A DNA stretch of 64,000 nt from Snuella lapsa (GTDB taxonomy: Bacteria; Bacteroidota; Bacteroidia; Flavobacteriales; Flavobacteriaceae), in NCBI RefSeq assembly GCF_039539345.1, contig NZ_BAABCY010000104.1, forward strand, positions 26,671 to 90,670, read 5' to 3'. How positions within the stretch are numbered: the first letter of the stretch is position 1; each line of letters begins with the position of its first letter. The notes below the pieces were generated by a model that saw only the letters and a list, made by a program, of their open reading frames with translations, was not told the origin of the DNA and ran no database searches. Positions 24,922 through 34,587 of the stretch are shown here, piece by piece. Position numbers and translations under genes: made by a program.

Positions 24922-25710
24922 TTAATCTAATTCTTTAATAAGTATGTCTTTAAACGCAATGCCTTGACCTTCGGCTTGTAACCCTATGTAGCCTTCTTTA
25001 AGAGGGGTGCCATCAATTTTTATAGCAGGATCAAATCGGTTGGCAACACCGCCTCCAATAGTTGGTTTACTGTACTGTAATACGGTGTCTTTATTTACAA
25101 TATGGACAATAAGGGAGTCTTTGTAAACAATTAATTCGCCATGTATCCATATATCCCATTTATAGGTTTTAGAAGAGGAATTGATGCAATGCCGTGGGTC
25201 GAGTTCGTTATTGTAAATCACATCCGTTCCAGGGGAACACATATTGCCTGTTGGGCGCGGGTTACCATCATCTGCATCTGCCAGCATCTGGTATTCAACA
25301 GAAATGGGCCAATCCTGTTCTTTTAAAATTGTTTTTGGATCTTGTGAATGGAACATGATGCCGCTATTCCTGTAAGTGTAAGAAGGCGCATCTTTAAGCC
25401 ACTGATCTGTAAAGCGGTATTTGAATTTTAAATGGTACGATGAAAATGATTTTTTATAGAATAGATGACCGTAACGTTCGTTAAATGTATCGTAATCGTC
25501 ATAGTTAACCTGAATAGTACCGTCTTTTACCCTAAATGTATTTGCATAATTGTCTCCTACTTCATGATGGTGTATTTTGGGTATCCAACCATCTAAATCC
25601 TTACCGTTAAATAATACTTGCCAGTCATTATTGTTCTTTTCGGATTTGTTGCCACATGAAAAAATAAGTAAGGCACCAGTTAATAATAGGAAACGTTTTA
25701 ATAGGATCAT
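24922..25710 (-). CDS. DUF1080 lipoprotein (3-keto-disaccharide hydrolase family)
   Basis: 262 residues with a lipobox (LIFSCG, Cys19) and a DUF1080 concanavalin-like fold: WQVLFNGKDLDGWIPK, GTIQVNYDDY, FKYRFTDQWLKDAPSYTYRNSGIMFHSQDP, SVEYQMLADADDG, and IGLQAEGQGIAFKDILIKEL. DUF1080 proteins bind or hydrolyse sugar derivatives (3-keto-glycosides in characterised members). It sits between M1 peptidase and dihaem peroxidase on the same strand, a combination whose joint role is unclear. Confidence 0.85.
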   Translation of the reverse strand: MILLKRFLLLTGALLIFSCGNKSEKNNNDWQVLFNGKDLDGWIPKIHHHEVGDNYANTFRVKDGTIQVNYDDYDTFNERYGHLFYKKSFSSYHLKFKYRFTDQWLKDAPSYTYRNSGIMFHSQDPKTILKEQDWPISVEYQMLADADDGNPRPTGNMCSPGTDVIYNNELDPRHCINSSSKTYKWDIWIHGELIVYKDSLIVHIVNKDTVLQYSKPTIGGGVANRFDPAIKIDGTPLKEGYIGLQAEGQGIAFKDILIKELD

Positions 25711-25757
25711 TTTAAGCTGTTTTTATAAGTATTATTGATTGTATTAAGTGGTTTGTG

Positions 25758-27977
25758 TTATTGCTTGTTTTTAAAAGTGTCGAACTCTGAAACGGATTCG
25801 GTTTTAGGAAATGTGTTGTTTGTTGTATCTGTATCGGCAAATTCAAAATTTGGGTCTAAGCTAACTTTCGATACTTCTTTTTCTTTTACGAACGTTTTTT
25901 TGATTTCATATTCGTTTCTTCGCCATACTTCTGCTGGTAATTTGTCGATTTCGGTTGAACCGTCGGTGTAATGCCAGGCAATGGTTACAGGCATAACAAG
26001 GCCACCAATATTTTTAATGGTAAGCTCGTAAATGTTTTTTCTGGACAGTTGCTTACGAAGTTCGGGTTCGTCAATACGCGATAAAAAGCCACCATAGGCA
26101 TAGTCTGGGGTACTTGTCAGGGTAACGGTTTCTGGGCCGTTTGAGAAGTCTGTCCTTTGCTTGGCGGTTTCCGATCCAGTAAGTTGTCCCTGAACTTTCT
26201 TTTTTTGGTCTTCAATATTTAAATCTTCCTCGTGGACCTTAAACCATTTAACATCAGATAGCTCCATGTCTACATTGTCGGTTGTAAAAAACCAACCTCT
26301 AAAAAACCAGTCTAAATCGGTAGCTGTGGCATCTTCTAGTGTTCTAAATAAATCGCCTGGGTTTGGGTGTTTGTATTTCCATCGGTTGGCGTACTCTTTG
26401 AATGCTTGGTCGAAAAGTTCTGGGCCTATTACCGAATGCCTAAGAATTTGTAAACCTACAGTTGGCTTTATGTAAAAGTTATTGCCAAATTGCGTTAATA
26501 ATTCACTGTCTGAAGTTGTCATAATAGGACGCATAATGTTTTTGTCTCCGCTCATAAAAGGAACGATACTTTGCGGTGTTGTGCTCTTAAATTCGGGATA
26601 TCTCTCGGCAATGGTGCGTTGGTGAAGGAATGTGTTCAAGCCTTCGTCCATCCACATCCATTTGCGTTCATCCGAGCTCACGATCATTGGAAACCAATTA
26701 TGGCCAACTTCATGAACGATCACACCTATCATTCCTGCTTTGGCAGCAGGACTCATTTTTCCATTTTTTGGACGTCCGCCGTTAAAGCTTATCATAGGAA
26801 ACTCCATACCTATATTGGATGTGTTCACAGAAATGGCTACAGGGTAAGGGTACTCAAAAGTAGCCTCGGAATAGACTTCCAGTGCATGTTTAATTGCTTT
26901 AGTAGACTCTTCTTGCCAAACGGGTAAACCTTCTTTTGGAAAGAAGGACATGGCCATAACGGTATTGTTGGATAGTTTTACCGCTTGGGCGTCCCAAATA
27001 AATTTACGGGACGAGGCAAAAGCAAAGTCACGTACATTATTGGCTTTAAATTTCCAGGTTTTTAGTTTGGTGGATTTCGATTTTTCATTGGATCTGGCTT
27101 CCGATTCGGTAACGATTAAAATGGGTTTATCAAACGATTTACGAGCTAAATCCATTCTTTGTTGTTGTGTTTTGCTAAGAACTTCCCCACTGTTTTGTAA
27201 ACTTCCGGTAGCCGCAACAATATGATCTGCGGGCACAGTAATTTCAACCTCATAATCTCCAAATTCAAGAGCGAATTCTCCCAATCTTTGAAATTGTTGG
27301 TTTTGCCACCCTTCGGTATCGTTGTATACGGCCATTCTGGGAAACCAATGGGCAATTAAATAAACGGTATTGTTGTCTTCTGGAAAGTACTCATAGCCCT
27401 CTCTTGATAAATAGAACATGCTGCGATCGGTGATAGGGTATGACCAACCGATAGAAAATTGTAAAGACGTCCCAGTTTTTAAAGGGGTGTCAAGCATGAC
27501 CTTCATCATTGTATTGTTTACAAAGGATTTCATGGTGTTGCCATTGGCGTCTTTAATGTATTTTATGGTGTAGCCGGCTGGGAATTCTATAGCTCTGGTG
27601 AGAAATTGCATTTCACGCGAGGTCATATCGGTATTTACGGTATTTTTGGCCTCTCCGAAGTCTTCATTTCCTTTTTTGTTTACATTTTGTTCTAACTGAA
27701 TCCATAAATAGCTTAGGTCGTCTGGAGAATTATTGTAGTAAGTAATGGTTTCTTTCCCATTTATGGTGTTATTGGCTTCATCTAATGCGGCCTGTATTTT
27801 ATAATTGGCACGTTGTTGCCAATAAGCTTTGCTTGGGGCTCCACTTGCCGTCCTGTAAGTGTTAGGAGGTGTTATTAGATTATCGATGGGTTCGAACTTT
27901 CCTTGCCAGGGGAGATTTTGTCCGTAAGTGCTACAAATAAATAGCAGAGCCAAAAGCTTAAATGAATGATGTTGCAT
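25758..27977 (-). CDS. Secreted M1-family metallopeptidase
   Basis: 739 residues with a signal peptide (STYG/QNLP). The zinc motif HEVGHNWFPM and the downstream Glu in WMWMDEGLNTFLHQ give HExxH(x18)E. Preceding it is NTSNIGMEFPMISFNGG, corresponding to the GxMEN substrate-anchoring segment. The N-terminal beta-sheet domain NYKIQAALDEANNTINGKETITYYNN is typical of M1. It is likely to digest peptides in the periplasm or outside. It begins the run followed by DUF1080 lipoprotein, peroxidase and YdcF-like gene. Confidence 0.9.
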   Translation of the reverse strand: MQHHSFKLLALLFICSTYGQNLPWQGKFEPIDNLITPPNTYRTASGAPSKAYWQQRANYKIQAALDEANNTINGKETITYYNNSPDDLSYLWIQLEQNVNKKGNEDFGEAKNTVNTDMTSREMQFLTRAIEFPAGYTIKYIKDANGNTMKSFVNNTMMKVMLDTPLKTGTSLQFSIGWSYPITDRSMFYLSREGYEYFPEDNNTVYLIAHWFPRMAVYNDTEGWQNQQFQRLGEFALEFGDYEVEITVPADHIVAATGSLQNSGEVLSKTQQQRMDLARKSFDKPILIVTESEARSNEKSKSTKLKTWKFKANNVRDFAFASSRKFIWDAQAVKLSNNTVMAMSFFPKEGLPVWQEESTKAIKHALEVYSEATFEYPYPVAISVNTSNIGMEFPMISFNGGRPKNGKMSPAAKAGMIGVIVHEVGHNWFPMIVSSDERKWMWMDEGLNTFLHQRTIAERYPEFKSTTPQSIVPFMSGDKNIMRPIMTTSDSELLTQFGNNFYIKPTVGLQILRHSVIGPELFDQAFKEYANRWKYKHPNPGDLFRTLEDATATDLDWFFRGWFFTTDNVDMELSDVKWFKVHEEDLNIEDQKKKVQGQLTGSETAKQRTDFSNGPETVTLTSTPDYAYGGFLSRIDEPELRKQLSRKNIYELTIKNIGGLVMPVTIAWHYTDGSTEIDKLPAEVWRRNEYEIKKTFVKEKEVSKVSLDPNFEFADTDTTNNTFPKTESVSEFDTFKNKQ

Positions 27978-28032
27978 GTTGTTATGAGTTAGTAAGGCAA
28001 TATAACAAAATAATAATATAAAACGATGCTAT

Positions 28033-28068
28033 TTTTGTTGTTTAAAGTCTAAGTGTTCAGTACCTTTG
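28033..28068 (+). promoter_or_regulatory. Bacteroidota promoter of ppa
   Basis: A -33 region TTTTGTTG ending at 28040, spacer of about 20 nt, then TACCTTTG at 28061-28068, matching the TTG / TAnnTTTG consensus. The start codon lies at 28087. Confidence 0.65.
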
Positions 28069-28086
28069 CAACCCTAAAATTATACT

Positions 28087-28614
28087 ATGAGTAAGAAAGC
28101 ATCTTTAACATTCGATGTGTTAATTGAAATACCAAAAGGTAGTAGAAATAAATACGAATACGATTTTACATTACATAAGATACGTTTCGACCGTACGTTG
28201 TTTTCGTCTATGATGTATCCTGGTGATTATGGGTTTGTTCCAGAAACTGTGGCTTTAGACCAAGATCCGCTAGATGTTTTGGTGTTAGGAACCGAACCAA
28301 CTTATCCAATGGTTGTTATGGAGGTAAGACCGATAGGTGTATTCCATATGGCAGATGAAAAGGGGCCAGATGAGAAAATAATATGTGTGCCGGTTTCTGA
28401 CCCTGTATGGAGTAAAAGAAAAGATATTTCTGATTTGAATCCCCATAGATTGAAAGAAATAGAGCATTTTTTTCAGGTGTATAAGGATTTGGAGAAAAAG
28501 AAAGTAGATGTAGGTGGCTGGGGAAATGCCGATGAAGCTATTAGGATTTACCACGAGTGTGTAAAGCGTTATGACGAAAGTGAACACAAGAAAAAACGAA
28601 CCTTTACTATCTAA
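28087..28614 (+). CDS. ppa: Soluble inorganic pyrophosphatase (family I)
   Basis: 175 residues, the normal length of a bacterial family I PPase. The signature DQDPLDVLV (three Mg-binding Asp) is at about residues 58-66; ELxKGSRxKYEYD near 18-24 is present as EIPKGSRNKYEYD; RIGVFHMADEKGPDEKI and KKVDVGGWGNADEA complete the active site. It hydrolyses PPi in the cytoplasm and pulls biosynthesis forward. It stands directly upstream of the membrane pyrophosphatase gene but ends in its own terminator. Confidence 0.97.
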   Translation: MSKKASLTFDVLIEIPKGSRNKYEYDFTLHKIRFDRTLFSSMMYPGDYGFVPETVALDQDPLDVLVLGTEPTYPMVVMEVRPIGVFHMADEKGPDEKIICVPVSDPVWSKRKDISDLNPHRLKEIEHFFQVYKDLEKKKVDVGGWGNADEAIRIYHECVKRYDESEHKKKRTFTI

Positions 28615-28648
28615 TTGAGAGATTAATAATTTTTCTATAAAAAAAATG

Positions 28649-28678
28649 AACCATCTTAAATTTAAGGTGGTTTTTTTT
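28649..28678 (+). terminator. Rho-independent terminator after ppa
   Basis: AACCATCTTAAA (28649-28660) pairs with TTTAAGGTGGTT (28661-28672), one G:U pair, followed by a run of T. It separates ppa from hppA. Confidence 0.8.
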
Positions 28679-28744
28679 ATCACTTATATTTTCCTATTTT
28701 TAGCGGAATTAAAAAATAAATAATTTTTAAACCAACTAATTAAT

Positions 28745-31087
28745 ATGGAATTAATAGTAAAATTTTTACCGCTTTTTGGTGTTTTGGCACTAGCGTTTGT
28801 ATTTATTAAAAGTTCTTGGGTGTCGAAACAAGACCAAGGCAATGAACGGATGATTAAAATAGCAAAGAACATTGCTGATGGGGCCATGTCCTTTTTAAAG
28901 GCTGAATACAAGATCCTATCGATTTTTGTCATTGCTGTTGCCATTTTGTTGTACTTTAAAGGAAGTTCAGAAACAGGATCAAATGGTATGGTTGCAGTAT
29001 CTTTTATTGTAGGTGCTATATGTTCTGCACTTGCCGGATTTATAGGTATGAAAGTCGCTACCAAAGCAAATGTTAGAACTACCAGTGCAGCTAGAAACTC
29101 TCTTGGTAAAGCTCTGGAAGTAGCTTTTGCCGGTGGTGCGGTAATGGGATTAGGTGTCGTTGGTTTAGGTGTTTTGGGATTGAGTGGTTTGTTTATGGTT
29201 TATCAGAACTTATGGGCAGGGCCAGAAAACTTAACTATGGTGCTTAACGTACTTTCTGGGTTTTCATTGGGAGCTTCCTCAATTGCCTTATTTGCGCGTG
29301 TAGGTGGAGGAATTTATACTAAGGCTGCTGATGTAGGAGCTGATTTGGTTGGAAAGGTTGAAGCGGGTATTCCTGAAGATCATCCTTTAAACCCTGCTAC
29401 CATTGCTGATAATGTAGGGGATAATGTAGGGGATGTTGCAGGAATGGGAGCCGATTTATTCGAATCCTATGTAGGCTCTATAATTGGTACTATGGTATTG
29501 GGAGCATTAATAACCACTACGGATTTTGACGGCCTAGGAGCAGTGTATTTGCCTTTAGTATTAGCAGCGATAGGTATAGTTATGTCTATTATAGGTACCT
29601 TTTTTGTAAAAGTCAAAGATGGTGGATCTCCCCATAAAGCATTGAATATAGGAGAGTTTGGGTCAGCCGGATTAATGGTTGTTGCTTCTTACTTTATTAT
29701 TGATGCTTTTATTCCTGAGTCATATGTTTTTAAAGGTGTAGAATACACTTCTATAGGCGTATTTTGGGCAACAATTGCTGGATTGGTAGCTGGGTTGCTA
29801 GTAGGTAAGGTAACCGAGTATTATACAGGAACAGGAACAAAGCCCGTAAATGCAATTGTTAGACAATCGGAAACGGGTGCTGCTACCAACATTATAGCAG
29901 GGCTAGGAACTGGAATGATGTCTACTATGATTCCCATTCTTTTAATAGCATGTGCTATTTTAGTGTCACATCATTTTGCAGGTTTGTACGGTATAGCCAT
30001 TGCAGCTGTGGGAATGTTAGCGAATACTGGCATTCAGTTGGCGGTTGATGCATATGGCCCTATATCCGATAATGCTGGTGGTATAGCAGAAATGGCTGAG
30101 TTGCCAAGTGAGGTGCGCGAACGTACCGATAAATTGGATGCTGTAGGTAATACTACGGCTGCCATTGGAAAAGGTTTTGCCATTGCTTCGGCTGCTTTAA
30201 CCGCTTTGGCTTTGTTTGCAGCATTTATGGAAACAGCAAATGTTACGGCTATTGATGTGTCTCGACCAGATATTATGGCTGGTTTGTTGGTAGGAGGTAT
30301 GTTGCCCTTTGTATTTTCGGCTTTGTCGATGAATGCGGTGGGGCGTGCTGCAATGGCTATGATTGAAGAAGTGCGTCGTCAATTTAATGATATACCTCAG
30401 TTAAAAGCAGCTTTAGGGATTATGAGAAAGTATGATTCCGATATGAGTAAGGCTTCAAAAGAAGATCGCGCCATATTTGATGCTGCCGATGGTTATGCTG
30501 AATACGAAAAATGTGTAGCTATTTCTACGCAAGCTTCGATAAAAGAAATGGTATTACCAGGTTTATTAGCTATTGCTGTTCCTGTAGCAGTGGGCTTTAT
30601 TGGAGGTGCCGAAATGTTAGGAGGCCTTTTAGCTGGTGTTACTACCTGTGGTGTGTTAATGGCTATTTTCCAGTCGAATGCTGGCGGTGCATGGGATAAT
30701 GCAAAGAAAACTATTGAAGAGCAGGGCAGAAAAGGTACCGATGCACATAAAGCGGCTGTTGTGGGCGATACTGTAGGAGATCCTTTTAAGGATACATCGG
30801 GACCGTCATTGAATATTTTGTTAAAGTTGATGTCGGTAGTGGCCTTGGTAATTGCTCCTAGTATTGCTTTGTCTCCAGATGCTATAACAGCTTATGTAAC
30901 TAATAGCAATGATGTAGCTACTGAAATTGTTGAGGTTTCAAATGAAACTACGACTGATGTAAATATAAACACCAGTACAGAAACGGTTGTTTACAGGTCG
31001 TTAGAAGCGAAAGTACAAGAGGGTGATGCTTTAAAGGTTTCTGAAGCTGCTCACGTTCAAGTAGCAGAAACAGGATTAGTAAGGTAA
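28745..31087 (+). CDS. hppA: Membrane-bound ion-pumping pyrophosphatase
   Basis: 780 residues with about 16 hydrophobic helices. The catalytic loop GADLVGKVEAGIPEDHPLNPATIADNVGDNVGD with its Asp-rich sites, EMAELPSEVRERTDKLDAVGNTTAAIGKGFA, and the C-terminal GDTVGDPFKDTSGPSLNILLKLMSVVAL are hallmarks. In GNTTAA the fifth residue is Ala, which in characterised members marks the K+-dependent class. It couples PPi hydrolysis to H+ or Na+ export; which ion cannot be decided by eye. The core ends near residue 725 and a roughly 50-residue polar tail rich in Thr, Asn, Glu and Val follows. ppa lies 130 nt upstream. Confidence 0.96.
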   Translation: MELIVKFLPLFGVLALAFVFIKSSWVSKQDQGNERMIKIAKNIADGAMSFLKAEYKILSIFVIAVAILLYFKGSSETGSNGMVAVSFIVGAICSALAGFIGMKVATKANVRTTSAARNSLGKALEVAFAGGAVMGLGVVGLGVLGLSGLFMVYQNLWAGPENLTMVLNVLSGFSLGASSIALFARVGGGIYTKAADVGADLVGKVEAGIPEDHPLNPATIADNVGDNVGDVAGMGADLFESYVGSIIGTMVLGALITTTDFDGLGAVYLPLVLAAIGIVMSIIGTFFVKVKDGGSPHKALNIGEFGSAGLMVVASYFIIDAFIPESYVFKGVEYTSIGVFWATIAGLVAGLLVGKVTEYYTGTGTKPVNAIVRQSETGAATNIIAGLGTGMMSTMIPILLIACAILVSHHFAGLYGIAIAAVGMLANTGIQLAVDAYGPISDNAGGIAEMAELPSEVRERTDKLDAVGNTTAAIGKGFAIASAALTALALFAAFMETANVTAIDVSRPDIMAGLLVGGMLPFVFSALSMNAVGRAAMAMIEEVRRQFNDIPQLKAALGIMRKYDSDMSKASKEDRAIFDAADGYAEYEKCVAISTQASIKEMVLPGLLAIAVPVAVGFIGGAEMLGGLLAGVTTCGVLMAIFQSNAGGAWDNAKKTIEEQGRKGTDAHKAAVVGDTVGDPFKDTSGPSLNILLKLMSVVALVIAPSIALSPDAITAYVTNSNDVATEIVEVSNETTTDVNINTSTETVVYRSLEAKVQEGDALKVSEAAHVQVAETGLVR

Positions 31088-31116
31088 ATAGCCGCTATCT
31101 AAATAAAACAAAGAGG

Positions 31117-31153
31117 TCGTCTATAAAGTAATTTATAGACGATTTTCTTTTTT
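31117..31153 (+). terminator. Rho-independent terminator after hppA
   Basis: TCGTCTATAAA (31117-31127), loop GTAA, TTTATAGACGA (31132-31142), then a T-rich tract. Confidence 0.85.
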
Positions 31154-31290
31154 ATAAATGTATCGATATTTAGGGTTATCTGGTTTTTTAGTTAAAAAGT
31201 TCTAAAGTGTTAAAGTAAAATGAAGGTTAGCTTTCAGTGAGACTTTTTTAAGGGATGTGCCATAGCAACAAATCCTATCCCTATGGGATG

Positions 31291-31322
31291 AAAAAAAAAA
31301 AAAGCTGCCTTTTTAGACAGCT
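31291..31322 (-). terminator. Rho-independent terminator of the S9 peptidase gene
   Basis: On the minus strand AGCTGTCT (31322-31315), loop AAAA, AGGCAGCT (31310-31303) with one mismatch, followed by a run of more than ten T. Placed just after the stop at 31346. Confidence 0.8.
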
Positions 31323-31345
31323 CCTTCGTTTTATTGGATAGTGTT

Positions 31346-33862
31346 CTACCCCTTTTTAGGGATGTCCCTGTTCATTTCTGTTATGTCTGTTCCTATAACT
31401 TCTACCCCTAGCAAGTGCCTGCTAAAGTAGTCGGCTTTTAACCAAAAGAAATATTCTGTCATGTCCCCAAAGCCATGACGCTGTCCAGGCATGAGCATAA
31501 AATCAAAACGTTTGTTGGCTTTAATTAAGGCATCAGCCATTCTAATGGTCGAACCGGGATGTACGTTATTATCTATATCGCCTGTTACAAGCATGAGTTT
31601 GCCTTTTAGGTTTTTGGCTAACGATTGGTTTTTATCAATATTATATTTATAAGAGATTTTACCATCAGTATCTTTTTCTTCTTTTATGCCGTGATGGGTC
31701 TCACTCCACCAACTATTATAAATGGTATTGTCGTGGTTACCTGCCGAAGATACAGCTACTTTAAAGAAATCTGGGTAAACCAGCATGGCAGCGGTAGACA
31801 TAAATCCGCCTCCAGAGTGGCCAAAAATACCGACTTTATCAATATCAATAAAGTTGTATTTATCTGCTAATTGTTCGGCTACATACTTTTTATCGGCAAG
31901 GCCATAATCCCTTAAATTGCCATAACCATAAGTGTGGTACCATTTAGATCTGTCTGGGTGTCCGCCTCTGTTTCCTAAGGTAACTACAATAAAACCAACT
32001 TGAGCCATTCTATCTGTTCTGTTCATACTTACAGAGAACGATTTGCTAACAGCTTCTGTTTGTGGTCCTGGGTATACATATTCTATTAAAGGGTAGCTTT
32101 TGGTTTCGTCAAAATCGAAAGGTTTGTACATTACCCCATAAATATCGGTAATGCCATCATCGGCTTTCATTTTAAACGGTTCGGGGAATTTATAACCAGT
32201 AGCCATGAGCTGTGAAAGGTCTGCTGTTTCCAAATTTAAAACAACCTGTCCGTTGCTATCTCTTAATTCTGACTTGGGAATCGTGTTTACGCGAGAATAA
32301 TTGCTAACAAAAAAGTTGTTGGAGTCGGACACACTAACGCTAGTATTGTAATCTCCATTATTTAAGCTTTTAATAAATCCAGACCCATTTAAATTGATCT
32401 TGTACAAATGCGCATAGTAAGGGTCTATGCTTTTGTTAACACCATTGGCAGTAAAGTAAAGTGTTCGTGTTTTTTCATCGATACCCTCGAAACTATCCAC
32501 ATGAAACTCGCCGTTTGTAATCTGTTTTTTTAAGTTTCCGTTGGCATCGTATAAGTAAAAGTGTGCCCAACCATCGCGTTCTGACCAATGTAATATTTCG
32601 GTTTCATTATTAAATAAAACGATGTCCCTTTTCTCTATGTAGGTGTTAAAGTGTTCGTTGATAAGTGTTTTTACTTCGCCAGAGCTGATATCTGCTACAT
32701 GAATGTCTAATTTTTTTCGATCACGGCTAACGGTATTGAAGTAAATCTTATCTTTTTTAGATAGTAGCAATCTTGGTTTGTGTTTGCTTGTGTTCGATTT
32801 TTTATATCGATGTGCATAAACCGATATGCTTTGTTGAACAGTTGTGTCTATTTTAACTGTTGTAACCTCTTTTGAAGGCATGTCAAAAACCAAAAGATCG
32901 GTTTTATAAAACTCCTGTTCTCCGGCCATATGGTATTTATAGGTTTCTAAAGAAGGGCGGCTGGAGGTAACGGAATTAATTACCCATAGGTCTTTAATAT
33001 GTCTGGAGTCTGATTTTTGAAACACAAATTTTTTAGAATCGTGCGACCAAAATCCATAAATAGATTCTCTTTTGTCTTCATCTTTTTTTTCTTCTTTATC
33101 GCTAAAGGTTCTATGGTTGCCGCCGTAACCAAAATGTTTAACACCATCGGTTGTCCATTGGTGTTCTACAATGGTTGTGTCTTTAGAATCCTTTACGGCT
33201 TTTAAAAAATTAGCTTTATCCATCCAGAATAGGTTGTAGTTTTTAGAGAATAATACGATACTACTGTCTGGTGCAACGTTAGCCCATTTTTCCCATTCTT
33301 TTTTTGGTTCTTTTTTGTTATCTAAAACGGTTAGGGAATTCCCTCCTAATTTGTATTCAAAGTGGTATTCCTTTTTTTCCATTTTAGGTTTTTCCTTTTT
33401 TTCTTTTTTTGTTGAAGTGGAGTCTTTTTGAGTGTTTTCTTCTTGCTCTTTAATGACTTCTACTTCTTCAGTAGATGTAACCCTAAAACGAATGGCAGTT
33501 TCGTTATTTACAAATTCAAAATTAAAACGGGGTAAATGTTTAGCGGTATAAGGATCTTTGGTTATCTCGGTTAACCATTTGGCCATTTTAGCGTTATCGA
33601 ATAATTTTGATTTGGTTTTTTTATCGGCGTCTACTAAGTAATAATTAGAGCCTTCGGTAGTTTTGTATTGGTACCAAAAACGGTTGCCGTTTTTCAACCA
33701 ATGGGGACTAACCGTAGTGGAGTGCACTAATTTTGCCAGGTTTTTTGGAGAAAACTTTGAGGCTAATCTATAATTAGGTAATGGTGTTTGTTGTTTTTCT
33801 TCTTGAGAAAATAATACATTGCAGCTTATAAATAAGGCAGCAATAAGAGTAGTTTGTTTCAT
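31346..33862 (-). CDS. Secreted S9B peptidase (DPP IV family)
   Basis: 838 residues with a signal peptide (ending LFS/QEEK). The N-terminal half is a DPP IV-type beta-propeller with lysine-rich insertions (KKEKKEKPKMEKKEYHFEY), and the C-terminal half is a hydrolase: catalytic Ser in FGHSGGGF near residue 683, Asp in TGDIDNNVHP near 767 and His in PGQRHGF near 796. DYGLADKKYVAEQLADKY is also typical of prolyl oligopeptidase-like enzymes. It cleaves dipeptides or oligopeptides outside the cytoplasm. It is a single gene with its own terminator; a deoxynucleoside kinase gene lies upstream on the same strand. Confidence 0.9.
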   Translation of the reverse strand: MKQTTLIAALFISCNVLFSQEEKQQTPLPNYRLASKFSPKNLAKLVHSTTVSPHWLKNGNRFWYQYKTTEGSNYYLVDADKKTKSKLFDNAKMAKWLTEITKDPYTAKHLPRFNFEFVNNETAIRFRVTSTEEVEVIKEQEENTQKDSTSTKKEKKEKPKMEKKEYHFEYKLGGNSLTVLDNKKEPKKEWEKWANVAPDSSIVLFSKNYNLFWMDKANFLKAVKDSKDTTIVEHQWTTDGVKHFGYGGNHRTFSDKEEKKDEDKRESIYGFWSHDSKKFVFQKSDSRHIKDLWVINSVTSSRPSLETYKYHMAGEQEFYKTDLLVFDMPSKEVTTVKIDTTVQQSISVYAHRYKKSNTSKHKPRLLLSKKDKIYFNTVSRDRKKLDIHVADISSGEVKTLINEHFNTYIEKRDIVLFNNETEILHWSERDGWAHFYLYDANGNLKKQITNGEFHVDSFEGIDEKTRTLYFTANGVNKSIDPYYAHLYKINLNGSGFIKSLNNGDYNTSVSVSDSNNFFVSNYSRVNTIPKSELRDSNGQVVLNLETADLSQLMATGYKFPEPFKMKADDGITDIYGVMYKPFDFDETKSYPLIEYVYPGPQTEAVSKSFSVSMNRTDRMAQVGFIVVTLGNRGGHPDRSKWYHTYGYGNLRDYGLADKKYVAEQLADKYNFIDIDKVGIFGHSGGGFMSTAAMLVYPDFFKVAVSSAGNHDNTIYNSWWSETHHGIKEEKDTDGKISYKYNIDKNQSLAKNLKGKLMLVTGDIDNNVHPGSTIRMADALIKANKRFDFMLMPGQRHGFGDMTEYFFWLKADYFSRHLLGVEVIGTDITEMNRDIPKKG

Positions 33863-33968
33863 GACTTTAATATAGAGATATCAGGTCACGAAAATAATAA
33901 TTATCTTATGGGAGGTTTATAATTAAATGTTAAAGTAAATGCTTTAAGTTAGTTGAAAATAAAAGTTA

Positions 33969-34583
33969 TTAAAACAAACCATTAATTTCGGCATCAACAG
34001 TATTGATAACGTTACCTAAATCTTCCGGATTGTCTACAAAATTCAACTTATCGACATCTACTATTAATAATTTTCCTTTAGAGTATCCATGTATCCAGGC
34101 TTCGTAACGTTCGTTTAATCGGCTTAGGTAATCAATGCTAATAGAGTTTTCGTATTCACGTCCTCGTTTGTGTATTTGAGATACTAAGTTGGGGATCGAA
34201 CTCCTTAAGTATATTAATATGTCGGGGCCTTGAATTAAGGATTCCATTAAATCGAAAAGCGATTTGTAGTTTTCGTAATCACGATTGGTCATTAGCCCCA
34301 TTGCATGTAGGTTAGGGGCAAAAATGTGTGCATCTTCGTAAATGGTTCGGTCTTGAATAATGTCTTTTCCACTTTTGCGAATTTGTAATATTTGTCTAAA
34401 ACGGCTATTTAAAAAGTAGACCTGTAGGTTAAAACTCCAGCGCTCCATTTGATTGTAAAAATCGTCCAGATAAGGATTGTCTACCACATCTTCAAGTTGT
34501 GACTCCCAACCATAGTGTTTAGAAAGTAATTTTGTAAGCGTTGTTTTTCCAGAACCGATATTTCCTGCAATCGCAATATGCAT
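33969..34583 (-). CDS. Deoxynucleoside kinase
   Basis: 204 residues. P-loop GNIGSGKTT at 7-15 (MHIAIAGNIGSGKTTL), ERW-like segment near the start of the helix region (QMERWSFNLQVYFLNSRFRQI), DRTIYEDAHIFA (ERS/DRS-type catalytic loop) and YLRSSIPNLVSQIHKRGREYE (lid with Arg). These match the dCK/dGK-like family, which phosphorylates deoxynucleosides in the salvage pathway. It is only 4 nt downstream of the unknown secreted-protein gene, so the two are co-transcribed. Exact substrate unknown. Confidence 0.92.
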   Translation of the reverse strand: MHIAIAGNIGSGKTTLTKLLSKHYGWESQLEDVVDNPYLDDFYNQMERWSFNLQVYFLNSRFRQILQIRKSGKDIIQDRTIYEDAHIFAPNLHAMGLMTNRDYENYKSLFDLMESLIQGPDILIYLRSSIPNLVSQIHKRGREYENSISIDYLSRLNERYEAWIHGYSKGKLLIVDVDKLNFVDNPEDLGNVINTVDAEINGLF

Positions 34584-34587
34584 AGTG

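Noticed and set aside
28684..29064. Minus-strand frame overlapping the start of hppA
   Set aside because: The hppA sequence is unmistakable there; the antisense frame shows no motif or signal.
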